Below, in pieces: positions 53,779-62,803 of a stretch of DNA of 64,000 bases. The notes under the pieces are model-generated. The model saw nothing but the letters and a program-made list of their open reading frames with translations. It was not told the DNA's origin and did no database searches. This DNA comes from Paludisphaera rhizosphaerae (GTDB lineage Bacteria; Planctomycetota; Planctomycetia; Isosphaerales; Isosphaeraceae). Both the position numbers and the translations under genes were made by a program. Position 1 is the stretch's first letter, and the number at the start of each line of letters is the position of its first letter. The stretch covers positions 1 through 64,000 of the forward strand of contig NZ_JAALCR010000016.1 in assembly GCF_011065895.1 (NCBI RefSeq), given 5' to 3'.

Positions 53779-53877
53779 GACCCGGCTCCTCATCCCAGTT
53801 ACTGACGCTCGAAGGACTTCCATTCTATCCCCGACGACGCCGGTCGCAACCCGCCGTCGACTCGGTTAGCGCGGCCT

Positions 53878-54705
53878 TCAGGCGTCGAGGTACTCCTCGC
53901 CTTCCAGCCCTTGGATGTATTCGAGGGCTTCTTCCAGCGTTACGACGTCGACGCCGGTCGCGCGACCGGCGTCGTCGCATTCGCGGAGAAGTTTCAGGTC
54001 ATCGGCGTACTCGGACTCGTCAATCTCTCGACGCTGCTTCGCCCCCAGAGCGCGGCGGCGGTCGGGAAGGAGGTCCATGTGGTGAGCGATCAACCAGAGG
54101 GTGCGCTCGGTCACTGCGCCGCGGAGACCGTCGACGGCTGCTGCGACGTGGTCCTTGGGATCGATCGCCTTGCCCACGTCGTGAAGCAGAGCGGCCAGAA
54201 GGAACTCCTCGTCGTAGGGGTGGGCTTCGCGGGCGAGTTGGAAGACCTGCAGGCTGTGGTAGAGGGCGTCTCCCTCGGGATGCTTGGCGGGATCCTGCTT
54301 GACCGACTCGAGAGGGCCGAGTCTCAAGCGATAGACGGCGAAGCGATCGATCGACTCAGCGAGCGAGGCCGCGGGCGGGGGTTCGTCGTTCTCGTCCTCC
54401 GACTCGGTTTCCTCTTCTTCCTCGTCGGACCGCTGTTTCTGGAGGAAGACGAGTTGATCGCGAACCTCGTCGTCCGAGGGGAGGTCGCCGGGGCGGACGC
54501 GATGGCCCAAAACTGCTGCCGCCTTGCGTTTGGCGGCGTAATAGTCGGCCTCCGAGGCGGTCTGGAGCTGGTCGAGCGGGATCGGATCATCTCGGCCCAC
54601 GTTAAAGGCGTCGAGCATGCGCCGGGCGGCCTCAAGCGCGATCTGTTGTCGCAGTCGAGAGGTGGCGGGGCCGTTTCGAAACTGTCGTTTGTACTTGTCG
54701 TGCAT
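53878..54705 (-). CDS. HD-domain phosphohydrolase-like protein
   Basis: 275 aa from the ATG at 54705. N-terminal basic/helical region, acidic low-complexity stretch (about 94-108, SDEEEEETESEDENDE), then an HD domain: YHSLQVFQLA (His150), LLHDVGKAI (His175-Asp176), IAHHMDLL (His208/209), a complete metal constellation for phosphoester hydrolysis. Substrate unknown (nucleotide or cyclic nucleotide candidates). The tail is acidic. It lies between the DUF937 gene (89 bases) and larC (99 bases) on the same strand. Confidence 0.85.
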   Translation of the reverse strand: MHDKYKRQFRNGPATSRLRQQIALEAARRMLDAFNVGRDDPIPLDQLQTASEADYYAAKRKAAAVLGHRVRPGDLPSDDEVRDQLVFLQKQRSDEEEEETESEDENDEPPPAASLAESIDRFAVYRLRLGPLESVKQDPAKHPEGDALYHSLQVFQLAREAHPYDEEFLLAALLHDVGKAIDPKDHVAAAVDGLRGAVTERTLWLIAHHMDLLPDRRRALGAKQRREIDESEYADDLKLLRECDDAGRATGVDVVTLEEALEYIQGLEGEEYLDA

Positions 54706-54794
54706 GATCGGCGATTCTACCAAAAAGCCGGGGCCCGCCGATCCCCCGAAGGAGGAACGGCGGGCCGGCGTCGAGTCGCCGCGAAGATCGAAGC

Positions 54795-55886
54795 TCAGAC
54801 AGAGAATCCGACAAGCTTCGCGATGATCGCGTCGAGGATCGGCTTCAGCTTCTCGCCCACGCCGGGGATCTCCAGCACCTTGGCGACGACGCCCTTGAGG
54901 GTGTCGAGGTGATCGACGGTCACCTTGGCGACTGTCGCCTTGGCTTCGGCGGGAATCTTGTCCCACAGGGCCTTGACCGTATCGAGTTCCGTGCTCAGGG
55001 CGGTGAGTTTGGGAGCCTCGGCCTCAGCGGTCGGCACGTCCTTGACGAGGGCGAGCGCGTTGGTGACGCCCGTATAAACTTCGGTCAGCCCCTTCGACAC
55101 CGCGTCGACCGTCGGGATCGCGAGCTTGGGCTCGGCCGGAGCGATTTCCACAGGAGTGAGCGGCTTGGGGGCTTCGGCCGACGGTGTGGTGGCCGCCGCT
55201 GGCGCAGGAGCAGGGGCGGGCGCGACCGGCTCTTCCGCCGGCTTCATGAAGAAATATAGGCCCGCGGCGATCAGGCCGAGCGCCAGCAAGGGGAGCAGCC
55301 AGCCGGGCAGGGCGGGTTCCTCGACCTTGGTCGTCGTCACGTGTTTCGTCGTCGGCGTCGAGGAGGGCGGGGAGGTCAGGTCGGCGAGCGACAGGCCGGC
55401 GGGAATGGCCTTGGTGATGTTGGGCTTTTCGGCCGTCAGTAGGCTCGTCAGGTTGGCCGGTGTGAGACCGCCCTTCCCCTTGAGCTGGGCGGCCAGGACG
55501 CTGAGGATCAAGGGGCCGACGTAGCTCAGCAGGGTCTTGATCGCCGGCAATCCGATGCCCACGAATTTCGACAGAATGTTGAGCAGGGTCGAGAGGTTCG
55601 GGCCCAAAAGCGAACCCAGAATGTCGCCGCCGGAGGGAGGTGTTGGAGTCGCCCCCGGGGTCTTCAGCGTGGCGACGGGATCGGTTCCCTCAAAGTCCCT
55701 CAGGGCGCCCAGCAGTCCGTCGAGGCCCTTGCCGCTCAGGGCGGAGTTCGCGATCATCGCGAGGACCGACGGGATTGCGGCGTTGGTCGCCGTCCGCGTC
55801 TTCTCCGACGACTCTCCGATCACGCCGCTCAGCTTGTCCAGGACCTCGCTGGTCAGTTGGCTCTTGATCAGGTCGACGATGCTCAT
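54795..55886 (-). CDS. DUF937 protein with central TM helix
   Basis: 363 aa from the ATG at 55886, GGGAG nine bases upstream. Residues about 1-160 are DUF937 (MSIVDLIKSQLTSEVLDKLSGVIGESSEKTRTATNAAIPSVLAMIAN), a helical domain of unknown function in stress-linked bacterial proteins. A Thr/Pro linker leads to one TM helix (LPGWLLPLLALGLIAAGLYFFM), then an Ala/Pro-rich stretch and a helical C-terminal domain (TVDAVSKGLTEVYTGVTNALALVKDV...ILDAIIAKLVGF). No partner identified. Low confidence for any function beyond envelope association. Confidence 0.85.
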   Translation of the reverse strand: MSIVDLIKSQLTSEVLDKLSGVIGESSEKTRTATNAAIPSVLAMIANSALSGKGLDGLLGALRDFEGTDPVATLKTPGATPTPPSGGDILGSLLGPNLSTLLNILSKFVGIGLPAIKTLLSYVGPLILSVLAAQLKGKGGLTPANLTSLLTAEKPNITKAIPAGLSLADLTSPPSSTPTTKHVTTTKVEEPALPGWLLPLLALGLIAAGLYFFMKPAEEPVAPAPAPAPAAATTPSAEAPKPLTPVEIAPAEPKLAIPTVDAVSKGLTEVYTGVTNALALVKDVPTAEAEAPKLTALSTELDTVKALWDKIPAEAKATVAKVTVDHLDTLKGVVAKVLEIPGVGEKLKPILDAIIAKLVGFSV

Positions 55887-56078
55887 GTTCGTTAGCTCCC
55901 GATGTCGATCCAGGTGCGCTGACGATTCGATGTGATGCACGAGACTCGACGACGACGTCGTCGATAGATTTGACGCTTGTTAGCATTTGTTACTCTGCGC
56001 AGGGGCCGGAGCAAGGGGCCGCTCCCCCTGTCACCGCATTTTCACGAACTTTGATTGGCGCTTCTCGAGTGCGTGTGC

Positions 56079-59000
56079 CTATGCTTGCGACGCCGTCGGA
56101 ACCTTTGCGGCCAGGGCCTCCTCGGCGACCTTCTGGACGGCGCGAAGGTCGAGCTTTCCACTTCCGAGCATGGGGATTTCATCGACCTTCACCATGTTCT
56201 CTCGACGCGGGATGAAGAGGTTCGGGAGGCCCATCTGGGAGAGCCGCTTGAGGGCCTCATCGACCTTGGCGTCGTCGAGCGTCGTCAGCACGACGAGTTT
56301 CTCGCCCTTCTTCGCGTCGCCCAGGGCGGTGACGGCGAACTGCTGGGTCTGCGATCCGACCGCTTCGTGGAGAGCCTCCTCGACGCGGCCGTGAGGCACC
56401 ATCTCGCCGCCGATCTTGGAGAACCGCGAGAGCCTTCCCGTGATCTTCAGGAACCCGTCTTCGCTGAGCATTCCCTGGTCGCCCGTGTTGTACCAGCCGT
56501 CGATGAACGCCTTCTCGGTGAGATCCGGCCTGCCGAGATATCCCGACATCACGTTCGGGCCCTTCACGAGGACGAGCCCTTCTTGATTGGCCCCCTGGGT
56601 CTCATAAGTCGTCGGGGATACGACTTTGACCGCCACGCCGGGGATCGGCTGGCCGACGGTTCCGCGCCGGCATCCCGGCTGGAAGAACCCGGGGGCTCGG
56701 TAGTCGAACGTGTTCACGGCGACGAACGGCGAACACTCCGTGACGCCGTACCCTTCCATCGGCCGGATTCCGAAGCCGTCCTCGACGGCCGCCGCCAGCG
56801 AGTTGGGGAGCCGCTCCGCGCCGGCGAGCACCAGTCGCAACGATCCGAACTGCGATGGCGGCACGCGACGAAGGTAAAGCTGCAGAAACGTGGGCGTCGC
56901 CATGAGGACGGTGACGCGGAACTTCTCCACAAGTTGTCCCACCGCCACGGCCTCCAACGGCGAGGGGTGGAAGGCCGAGCCCATGCCGGTCGTTTTCCCG
57001 AACCAGAACATCGAGTACCCGAAGGCATGGAACATCGGCAGGATCATCGCCAGCCGATCGTGGGGCAGGATGCGGTACGTCCGCCTGGTCGATTCGATGT
57101 CCGAAACGATGTTGTAGTGCGTCAGCGGCACGCCCTTGGGGTCGCCCGTGCTGCCGCTGCTGAAGATGATCGTCGCGATGTCGCTCAACTCGACGGGTCG
57201 CCTCGCTCCTGCATAACGCTCCATTCGACTGATCGGTGCGAACAAGGCGACCGCCAGCGCCCGAAGCCGGTCGCCTCGGGTGATTCCGGCCATCTCGTCC
57301 TCGGCGAAGATCAAATCAACGCCTTCGGGCGCTTCCAGCTTTCCCTTATCCAGGAATCGCTTGCTGGTGATCAGAGTCTTGAGCCCCGACTGTCGCGCGG
57401 CCGACTCCATACCCGCTCGCCCCGCCGTGAAATTCAGATTCACGACCCCCTTGCCCGCGAAGGACGCCGCCAGGTTGATCACGGCGGAACCGATGCTCGC
57501 CGGCAGCAGCACACCGACGTTCTCCTGCCCCTCCCACCGCGGCTGGATCCGCTTGCCGAATGCGAGCGCGGCGGCGAGTGCCTTGATGTACGACAACGAC
57601 GGCCGTTGCAGGTCCATCAGGGCCCCGCGGAAGGGATGTCGACGGACCTGTCGGACGAAGCCGTGGTGCAGAGGACGGCAGTCGACCTTGCGGAATTCCC
57701 AGGCGTCGTAGTCGAGCTGGCGGATCGCCTGGCGGATGTCGAACAGCGAGGCTGTGGAGGGCATCGGCGCGCCGACGGAGACGGTCACCGGGAAGGGGAT
57801 GCGGTCGGGAATCCTCCTGCCGCTGATCGGTGCGAAGATACTCTCCTGAAGCCGGTCCAGGTGGATCGGGATGATCGGCGTCGTCCGGTTCTTGACGATG
57901 CGCAACAGCCCTCGCTGGAACGGGCCGATGAGGCCGGTGCGAGTCAACTGCCCCTCGGGGAAGATGCAAACGAGTTCCCCCGCGTCCAGCGCCCGGCCAG
58001 CTTCTCGGAACGCTTGCAGGATCATCCTCGGCCCCCGCGAGCCCGAGATCGGGATCGCCCGCATCGTCTTCAACAGGCGGCCGATGATCGGCTTGTCGAA
58101 GTACTCCGCGTAGACGACGAACCGCACCGGCCGATCCGAGAGCATCATCAGGAAGAGGCCGTCGGCAAACGAGACGTGATTCGGGACGAGCAGCGCTTGC
58201 CCCTTCTGGGGAATGTTCTCAAGGCCGACGAACTTCACGCGGTACGTCGTCCCGGCCATGCTCAGCAGCAGGAACCGGAAGAAGGCCTCCGGGACCAGCG
58301 AGAACGCCCAGAAGAAGCCGCCCGCGAGACCGATGCCGATGAGCAGGAAGACCGCCCGCCCGGAAAGCCCCGCGGCTGCCAGCCCCAGCGCCAGCAGCGA
58401 GCCGCCCAGCATCCCGGCGTAGACCAGGGTATTGGTGGTCGCGATCACGGCACCTCGACGATCCGCGGGTGACCGCCACTGGATCAGGGCGTTCAGCGGA
58501 ACGAGGAGGAACCCGGCGAAGAAGCCCAGAAGCCCCATCAGCAGAATCGTCCCATTAAGCTGCGGCCCCCAGGCCGCGAACGTGATCGCCGAAGCCGCCA
58601 TCCCCAACGCTCCGAGCGGCAGCAGCCCGTACTCAACCTGCGAGCCCGAAAGTCTCCCAGCCAGGTAGCAACCGATCCCGATTCCGATCCCGAGCGCCGC
58701 CAGGGGCATCGTCGCGTGGGATTCATCGAGTCCGAGGACGAGCTTTGCGTAGGGAAGCACGGGCGCCGGGATCAAGCTGGCGATGCTCCAGACGATCACC
58801 TGGCCGACTACGGCCAGCCGGAGCACGCGATCGGCCCGCATGGCGTCGAACGCCATTTTCAGGGTCTCGGCCAGTCCCCCCGCCGATCGTGCCGCCGGCC
58901 TTGCTGGGATCCGCAGGGCGGCGACCAGACCGATCGCCGACAGAACCGCCAGAGGAAGGGCCGCGAGCCATGGGCGTCCTTTGGTGTACTGGAAGAGAGG

Positions 59001-59525
59001 AGCCGCGGCGACCGTCCCGGCGATGATCGCGACGTTCGTCAGCATCTCCATCAGGCCGTTGCCGCGTGAGAGCTGCTCGTGCGGCACGATCTCGGGGAGA
59101 ATTCCGTATTTCGCCGGGCTGTACAGGGCGGATTGGACCCCCAGGAGCCCAAGGACCATCAGTGCGGGCCAGCCACCGGTCGGATGGATCAGCACGACGA
59201 GCGTGCCGAGGACCATCAGCGCGAGTTCAGCGATCTTCATCCAGACGATGATCGATTGCTTGCCGACTCGATCGGCCAGGACGCCGGCCGACGGAGAGAC
59301 GAGGAGCAGCGGCGTCATCAGGACGATCTGGGCGATCGCCATGCTGCGCTGGCCTTCGCTCTCGGTCGCCGCCGCGGCGAGCCCCAGAAGGACGACCAGC
59401 TGTTTCCAGGCGTTGTCGTTGAAGGCGCCCAGGAACTGGGTCGTCAGCAGCCCGCGGATGGCCGTAAGGCCGTTCGGACGCGTCGACTGGTCCTGGAAAA
59501 CGTTCGCGTCCGCCGCGTCAGCCAT
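56079..59525 (-). CDS. MFS - PlsC - AMP-ligase fusion (acyl-ACP synthetase/LPL acyltransferase, Aas/LplT-like)
   Basis: 1148 aa, ATG at 59525 with AGGAG nine bases upstream. Residues about 15-410 are a 12-TM MFS transporter (LplT-like). About 425-620 is PlsC: VPNHVSFADG (HX4D, about 449) and FPEGQLTRTG. About 630-1140 is an AMP-forming acyl-activating enzyme: IIFSSGSTGDPKGVPLTH (about 785), YGVTECSPF, YNTGDQG. The three activities fit flipping lysophospholipid inward, activating a fatty acid and re-acylating, i.e. lipid remodelling. The fused arrangement is known in several bacteria. Confidence 0.93.
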   Translation of the reverse strand: MADAADANVFQDQSTRPNGLTAIRGLLTTQFLGAFNDNAWKQLVVLLGLAAAATESEGQRSMAIAQIVLMTPLLLVSPSAGVLADRVGKQSIIVWMKIAELALMVLGTLVVLIHPTGGWPALMVLGLLGVQSALYSPAKYGILPEIVPHEQLSRGNGLMEMLTNVAIIAGTVAAAPLFQYTKGRPWLAALPLAVLSAIGLVAALRIPARPAARSAGGLAETLKMAFDAMRADRVLRLAVVGQVIVWSIASLIPAPVLPYAKLVLGLDESHATMPLAALGIGIGIGCYLAGRLSGSQVEYGLLPLGALGMAASAITFAAWGPQLNGTILLMGLLGFFAGFLLVPLNALIQWRSPADRRGAVIATTNTLVYAGMLGGSLLALGLAAAGLSGRAVFLLIGIGLAGGFFWAFSLVPEAFFRFLLLSMAGTTYRVKFVGLENIPQKGQALLVPNHVSFADGLFLMMLSDRPVRFVVYAEYFDKPIIGRLLKTMRAIPISGSRGPRMILQAFREAGRALDAGELVCIFPEGQLTRTGLIGPFQRGLLRIVKNRTTPIIPIHLDRLQESIFAPISGRRIPDRIPFPVTVSVGAPMPSTASLFDIRQAIRQLDYDAWEFRKVDCRPLHHGFVRQVRRHPFRGALMDLQRPSLSYIKALAAALAFGKRIQPRWEGQENVGVLLPASIGSAVINLAASFAGKGVVNLNFTAGRAGMESAARQSGLKTLITSKRFLDKGKLEAPEGVDLIFAEDEMAGITRGDRLRALAVALFAPISRMERYAGARRPVELSDIATIIFSSGSTGDPKGVPLTHYNIVSDIESTRRTYRILPHDRLAMILPMFHAFGYSMFWFGKTTGMGSAFHPSPLEAVAVGQLVEKFRVTVLMATPTFLQLYLRRVPPSQFGSLRLVLAGAERLPNSLAAAVEDGFGIRPMEGYGVTECSPFVAVNTFDYRAPGFFQPGCRRGTVGQPIPGVAVKVVSPTTYETQGANQEGLVLVKGPNVMSGYLGRPDLTEKAFIDGWYNTGDQGMLSEDGFLKITGRLSRFSKIGGEMVPHGRVEEALHEAVGSQTQQFAVTALGDAKKGEKLVVLTTLDDAKVDEALKRLSQMGLPNLFIPRRENMVKVDEIPMLGSGKLDLRAVQKVAEEALAAKVPTASQA

Positions 59526-59772
59526 CGACCGGGCTCCTGGTGCAGGTGTTCATGCCGCGCCGGACGGTCGCCGACGGTCAGCGCAACGACTGGGGAGCAT
59601 GCGCCACGTTGGGAATATGTTCAAGCCCGGCTCGCTTGAGACAGCCGCGCCGTGGATTTCCGCCGTCGGGCCCGTTCCGTCGACGGCCGGTGGGCGATAC
59701 GCTGGAATTGGGACGCGGCGACCGCGATTGGGGCGGGGCCGCGCAGTCGGTGCGAACGGGGGCGGAGGTTCC

Positions 59773-60771
59773 ATGCGCGTGCTCATTACCGGGGGGGCCG
59801 GATTCATCGGCTCGCATCTGGCCGACGCCTACCTGGCTCGGGGCGACGAGGTGTTCATCCTCGACGACCTGTCGACCGGGAGCATCGACAACATCCGCCA
59901 CCTGCGCGAGCGCCCGAACTTCCACTACACGATCGAGAGCGTACACCACGGCCCCACCGTGGCGGAACTGGTGGACCAGTGCGACGTCGTCTTTCACCTG
60001 GCCGCCGCGGTCGGCGTTCGCCTGATCGTCGAGAGCCCCGTCCGAACGATCGAGACGAACGTTCATGGGACCGAAGTCGTCCTGGCGGCGGCGAATAAGA
60101 AGAAGAAGAAGGTGCTCGTCGCCTCGACCTCGGAAGTTTACGGCCTGAGCGAGGCCGTCCCGTTTCGCGAGGACGGGAATCTCGTTCTGGGCGCCACCAG
60201 CAAGGGGCGTTGGAGTTACGCCTGCTCCAAGGCGATCGACGAGTTTCTCGCCCTGGCCTACTGGCGCGAGCGCAAGCTGCCGACGATCCTGGTCCGCCTG
60301 TTCAACACGGTCGGCCCCCGCCAGACGGGCCAGTACGGCATGGTCGTACCGACGTTCGTCAAACAGGCGCTCACCGATCGACCGATCACGATCCACGGCG
60401 ACGGCGACCAGTCGCGATGCTTCACCGACGTCTCCGACGTCGTCGCCGCTCTCGTCGGCCTGATGGACCACCCCGGCGCGGTCGGCGAGGTCTACAACGT
60501 CGGCTCGAACGAGGAGGTGACGATCCGGCAACTTGCCGAGCGCGTCCTGAAACTGACCGGGTCGTCCTCCGAAATCGTCCACATCCCCTACGAACAGGCC
60601 TACGGCGACGGCTTCGAGGACATGCCCCGGCGCGTCCCCGACATCGCCAAGATCCACGCCCTGATCGGCTACCAGCCGAAAAAATCGCTCGACCAGATCC
60701 TCGAAGGGGTCATCGCCTACTTCCGCGACGCCCCCTCCGCACCGACCCGACCGGCGCCGATTGCGGGGTGA
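59773..60771 (+). CDS. NAD-dependent sugar-nucleotide epimerase/dehydratase
   Basis: 332 aa, ATG at 59773 with GGAGG about four bases upstream. Extended SDR: Rossmann MRVLITGGAGFIGSHLADAY, STSEVYG catalytic Ser/Thr region, YACSKAIDE with Tyr and Lys, RLFNTVGPRQTGQYGMVVPTF and RCFTDVSDVV. The signature sits between UDP-glucuronate decarboxylase and GalE-type enzymes; C4-epimerisation or decarboxylation of a UDP-sugar is likely. Feeds envelope polysaccharide synthesis. Divergent from the acyltransferase fusion gene; no glycan cluster adjoins. Confidence 0.92.
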   Translation: MRVLITGGAGFIGSHLADAYLARGDEVFILDDLSTGSIDNIRHLRERPNFHYTIESVHHGPTVAELVDQCDVVFHLAAAVGVRLIVESPVRTIETNVHGTEVVLAAANKKKKKVLVASTSEVYGLSEAVPFREDGNLVLGATSKGRWSYACSKAIDEFLALAYWRERKLPTILVRLFNTVGPRQTGQYGMVVPTFVKQALTDRPITIHGDGDQSRCFTDVSDVVAALVGLMDHPGAVGEVYNVGSNEEVTIRQLAERVLKLTGSSSEIVHIPYEQAYGDGFEDMPRRVPDIAKIHALIGYQPKKSLDQILEGVIAYFRDAPSAPTRPAPIAG

Positions 60772-60854
60772 GCCTTCCCTCACGAACGGCCAGCCCAACG
60801 CGCTTGCCGTTCGACCCCTGATCGACCGAATTGTCAAAGAGCGATTCCCCCGCC

Positions 60855-62219
60855 TCAGACCGCCGTTCTGGGGCGGGTTCGTTTGCGCGGCGACGGAACG
60901 GCGATTATCGACGTAACTTCATGTTCAACCGACGCTTCAATCGCGGCGGCGTTGGGTTCGTTCGTCGCCTTTTGGGAAGCGGCGAAACGTGCCGTATGAA
61001 AGTCGCGACGCTTCGCGGTCGCCCCGGCTGTTTCGGGCGAGTCTGATCCACGACGGCCTTCCCCCCTGGAGGGGGAAGGTGGCCCGCAGGGCCGGATGAG
61101 GGGGACGACCGGCTTCGCGTTCGGGGAGTCCGTCGGATCGGACGTGTTCGCGACGGCGGTCGTCCCCCTCATCTGATCGCTCCGCGATCTGTCTTCCCCC
61201 TCCAGGGGGGAAGACGTTTTATGATCATGCTTCGCCGCGTCCTTCCGCATCTTCGTCAGCGTCTGCACCGCCCGAAACAACTCGCGCGCCCGCGCCGACT
61301 GGTATCGCCGCAGCCGCTCACCCTCGACGCCGGGCAGGAACGAGGCCGCTTCCGCTCGCTCCAGAGCGTCGTCCCCCTCAACCTCCTCCAACTCGGCCAA
61401 CCGCTCGCTCAGGCGGTCGGTTTCGCCGTCGACGACCGCTCGCAACGTCGCCCGCGCCTCGTCCTCGTCGGCCGGCGGAGGGGCCAACTCGCGCCAGTGC
61501 TGCCACTGGCTGTAGGTCGGGTCGTGGAACGGCGAGTCCCGCCGCAACCGCTTCCAAAATCCGACGCCGCCGTCCTCCTCCAACTCCTCCCAGGCCAGGA
61601 AGATCGCGTTCAAGGCCGGGTCATCGACGGCGTCGCCCGCCTGCTTTCCCAGCAGCCTGACGAATTTGTATTTATCTGAATATGTGAACAAATGACCGTC
61701 GTCGATCAAGGTGCGGATCTCTGCCCAGCGGTCGAGCATCCAGCGCACGCCCTCGGGCGAGTCCTCCAGCGTCGCGACGATCGCCGCCGGTTCGTCGTCC
61801 GACGGCGGGGCCGCCTTGCCGGAGGCGAAGCTGCCGACGATCGCGAACAGCCTCTGCCCCAGCGCGGCGACCTTCGCCGCCCCCTTCGCCCGCGACGTCA
61901 GCATCGCCCTCCGCACCCGCCTCGCCAGCAGCGCCGCCTCATACCGCTCCGCCCGCTCCAGCGCCCACGAAGCCTTCGCCGCCCTCTCGACCAACTCCCG
62001 TTCGATGGCGTTCTGCGGCTCCCAATCCTCGACCCAGAGATTGACGCGAGCCTCCAACTCGGCCGGGTCCTCGTGCGGCAGGACCGGCCCGTTCTTCGAC
62101 CGCATCCCATGCTTCAAAGCGTTCATCCGAGCCCGCGCCTTGCCGGCGTCGGACTTCGGCCCGGTCGATTTCTGCGCGTTCGCGCGATTGGCGCGGATCT
62201 GAGCCTCGGTAGCGGCCAT
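60855..62219 (-). CDS. Planctomycete paralog-type hypothetical with repeat-derived insert
   Basis: 454 aa from the ATG at 62219, which has GAGGAG nine bases upstream; the ATG at 62240 is weaker. N-terminus RANRANAQKSTGPKSDAGKARARMNALKHGM, a signature I associate with multi-copy planctomycete proteins of unknown function. The body is helical and charged (WALERAERYEAALLARRVRRAML). The minus-strand frame then reads straight through a 156-bp palindromic repeat (61058-61213), producing SSPLEGEDRSRSDQMRG and related residues, and ends in a basic tail (ATNEPNAAAIE, PRKRTRPRT). Cytoplasmic, function unknown. See the repeat entry. Confidence 0.7.
   Translation of the reverse strand: MAATEAQIRANRANAQKSTGPKSDAGKARARMNALKHGMRSKNGPVLPHEDPAELEARVNLWVEDWEPQNAIERELVERAAKASWALERAERYEAALLARRVRRAMLTSRAKGAAKVAALGQRLFAIVGSFASGKAAPPSDDEPAAIVATLEDSPEGVRWMLDRWAEIRTLIDDGHLFTYSDKYKFVRLLGKQAGDAVDDPALNAIFLAWEELEEDGGVGFWKRLRRDSPFHDPTYSQWQHWRELAPPPADEDEARATLRAVVDGETDRLSERLAELEEVEGDDALERAEAASFLPGVEGERLRRYQSARARELFRAVQTLTKMRKDAAKHDHKTSSPLEGEDRSRSDQMRGTTAVANTSDPTDSPNAKPVVPLIRPCGPPSPSRGEGRRGSDSPETAGATAKRRDFHTARFAASQKATNEPNAAAIEASVEHEVTSIIAVPSPRKRTRPRTAV
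61058..61213. repeat. 156-bp composite palindromic repeat (REP-like) inside a coding frame
   Basis: The two ends are a 21-bp block at 61058-61078, itself a hairpin (CTTCCCCC/GGGGGAAG), and its exact inverse at 61193-61213. Inside, the 16-bp block at 61095-61110 is exactly inverted at 61158-61173. Each half has its own hairpin: GGCCC/GGGCC at 61081-61093, and GATCGC/GCGATC at 61175-61189. The length is a multiple of three. Confidence 0.93.
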
Positions 62220-62240
62220 GGCGGGAGTCTCCTCGGTCAT

Positions 62241-62803
62241 TGCGGCGGGGATGTCACCTAGGAGGGACGATCCGCACGACGAGCGAGATGATTCCGATTG
62301 CCGAGACTTTTCACGCGCCGCTTCGGCCGACAAATCCGCATGTGCCGGTCGCCCTGGGTGCCGTGGCCACGCTTGCGTGGCCATGAACCGGCGTGGGAGA
62401 GTTGCAAGAGCGACGGCGATCGCATGGCCACGCAAGTGTCACGCGACGTCAAGTTATGCCGGCGAGTACGTCGGGTGGTTTGCCGCGATGAAGCCCGAAG
62501 AGAGTGGCTCTCTCCTTGGCATCTGAGATCCGAGCGTCAAAATCGAGAAACCGGGTGGTCCGGGCGGCTCGCCCGGACGTCGCTAGCCGTGGATCGAAGA
62601 CGTCCGGGCGAGCCGCCCGGACCACCCTCTCGGTCATCCCCGGAAGCCGGGCAATTGATTCCGACGTCTCTCGCGGCAAACCAACTGGCGGGTCCCCCGG
62701 GAAAGCTTGACGACGCGTGACACAAGCGTGGCCATGGCACCCGTGCGCAAAGGAGCACTTACGGCTGCTGATTGAGTCGAGCGAAGAGCATCCGAAGCCG
62801 ACT
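62241..62803. repeat. Intergenic region with long imperfect inverted repeats and a 29-bp hairpin
   Basis: A perfect 29-bp inverted repeat lies at 62553-62581 and 62599-62627 with a 17-base spacer. It is flanked by larger imperfect inverted copies: the left arm at about 62424-62492 (ATGGCCACGCAAGTGTCACG start, TGGTTTGCCGCG end) corresponds, inverted, to about 62660-62742. A further partial copy with its own hairpin (TGGCCAC/GTGGCCA) lies at 62356-62383. No ORF with a family signature. It looks like a non-autonomous element or nested intergenic repeats. Confidence 0.85.

Noticed and set aside
56055-58472. 805-codon plus-strand frame
   Set aside because: Antisense to the MFS-PlsC-ligase fusion; Arg/Asp/His-rich without any recognisable motif.
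61058-61213. CRISPR array
   Set aside because: Only two inverted units with differing inner hairpins, no direct repeats with regular spacers.
62553-62627. Reading the 29-bp hairpin as a terminator
   Set aside because: No T-run follows on either strand and it is not at the end of a gene; more likely part of a repeat element.
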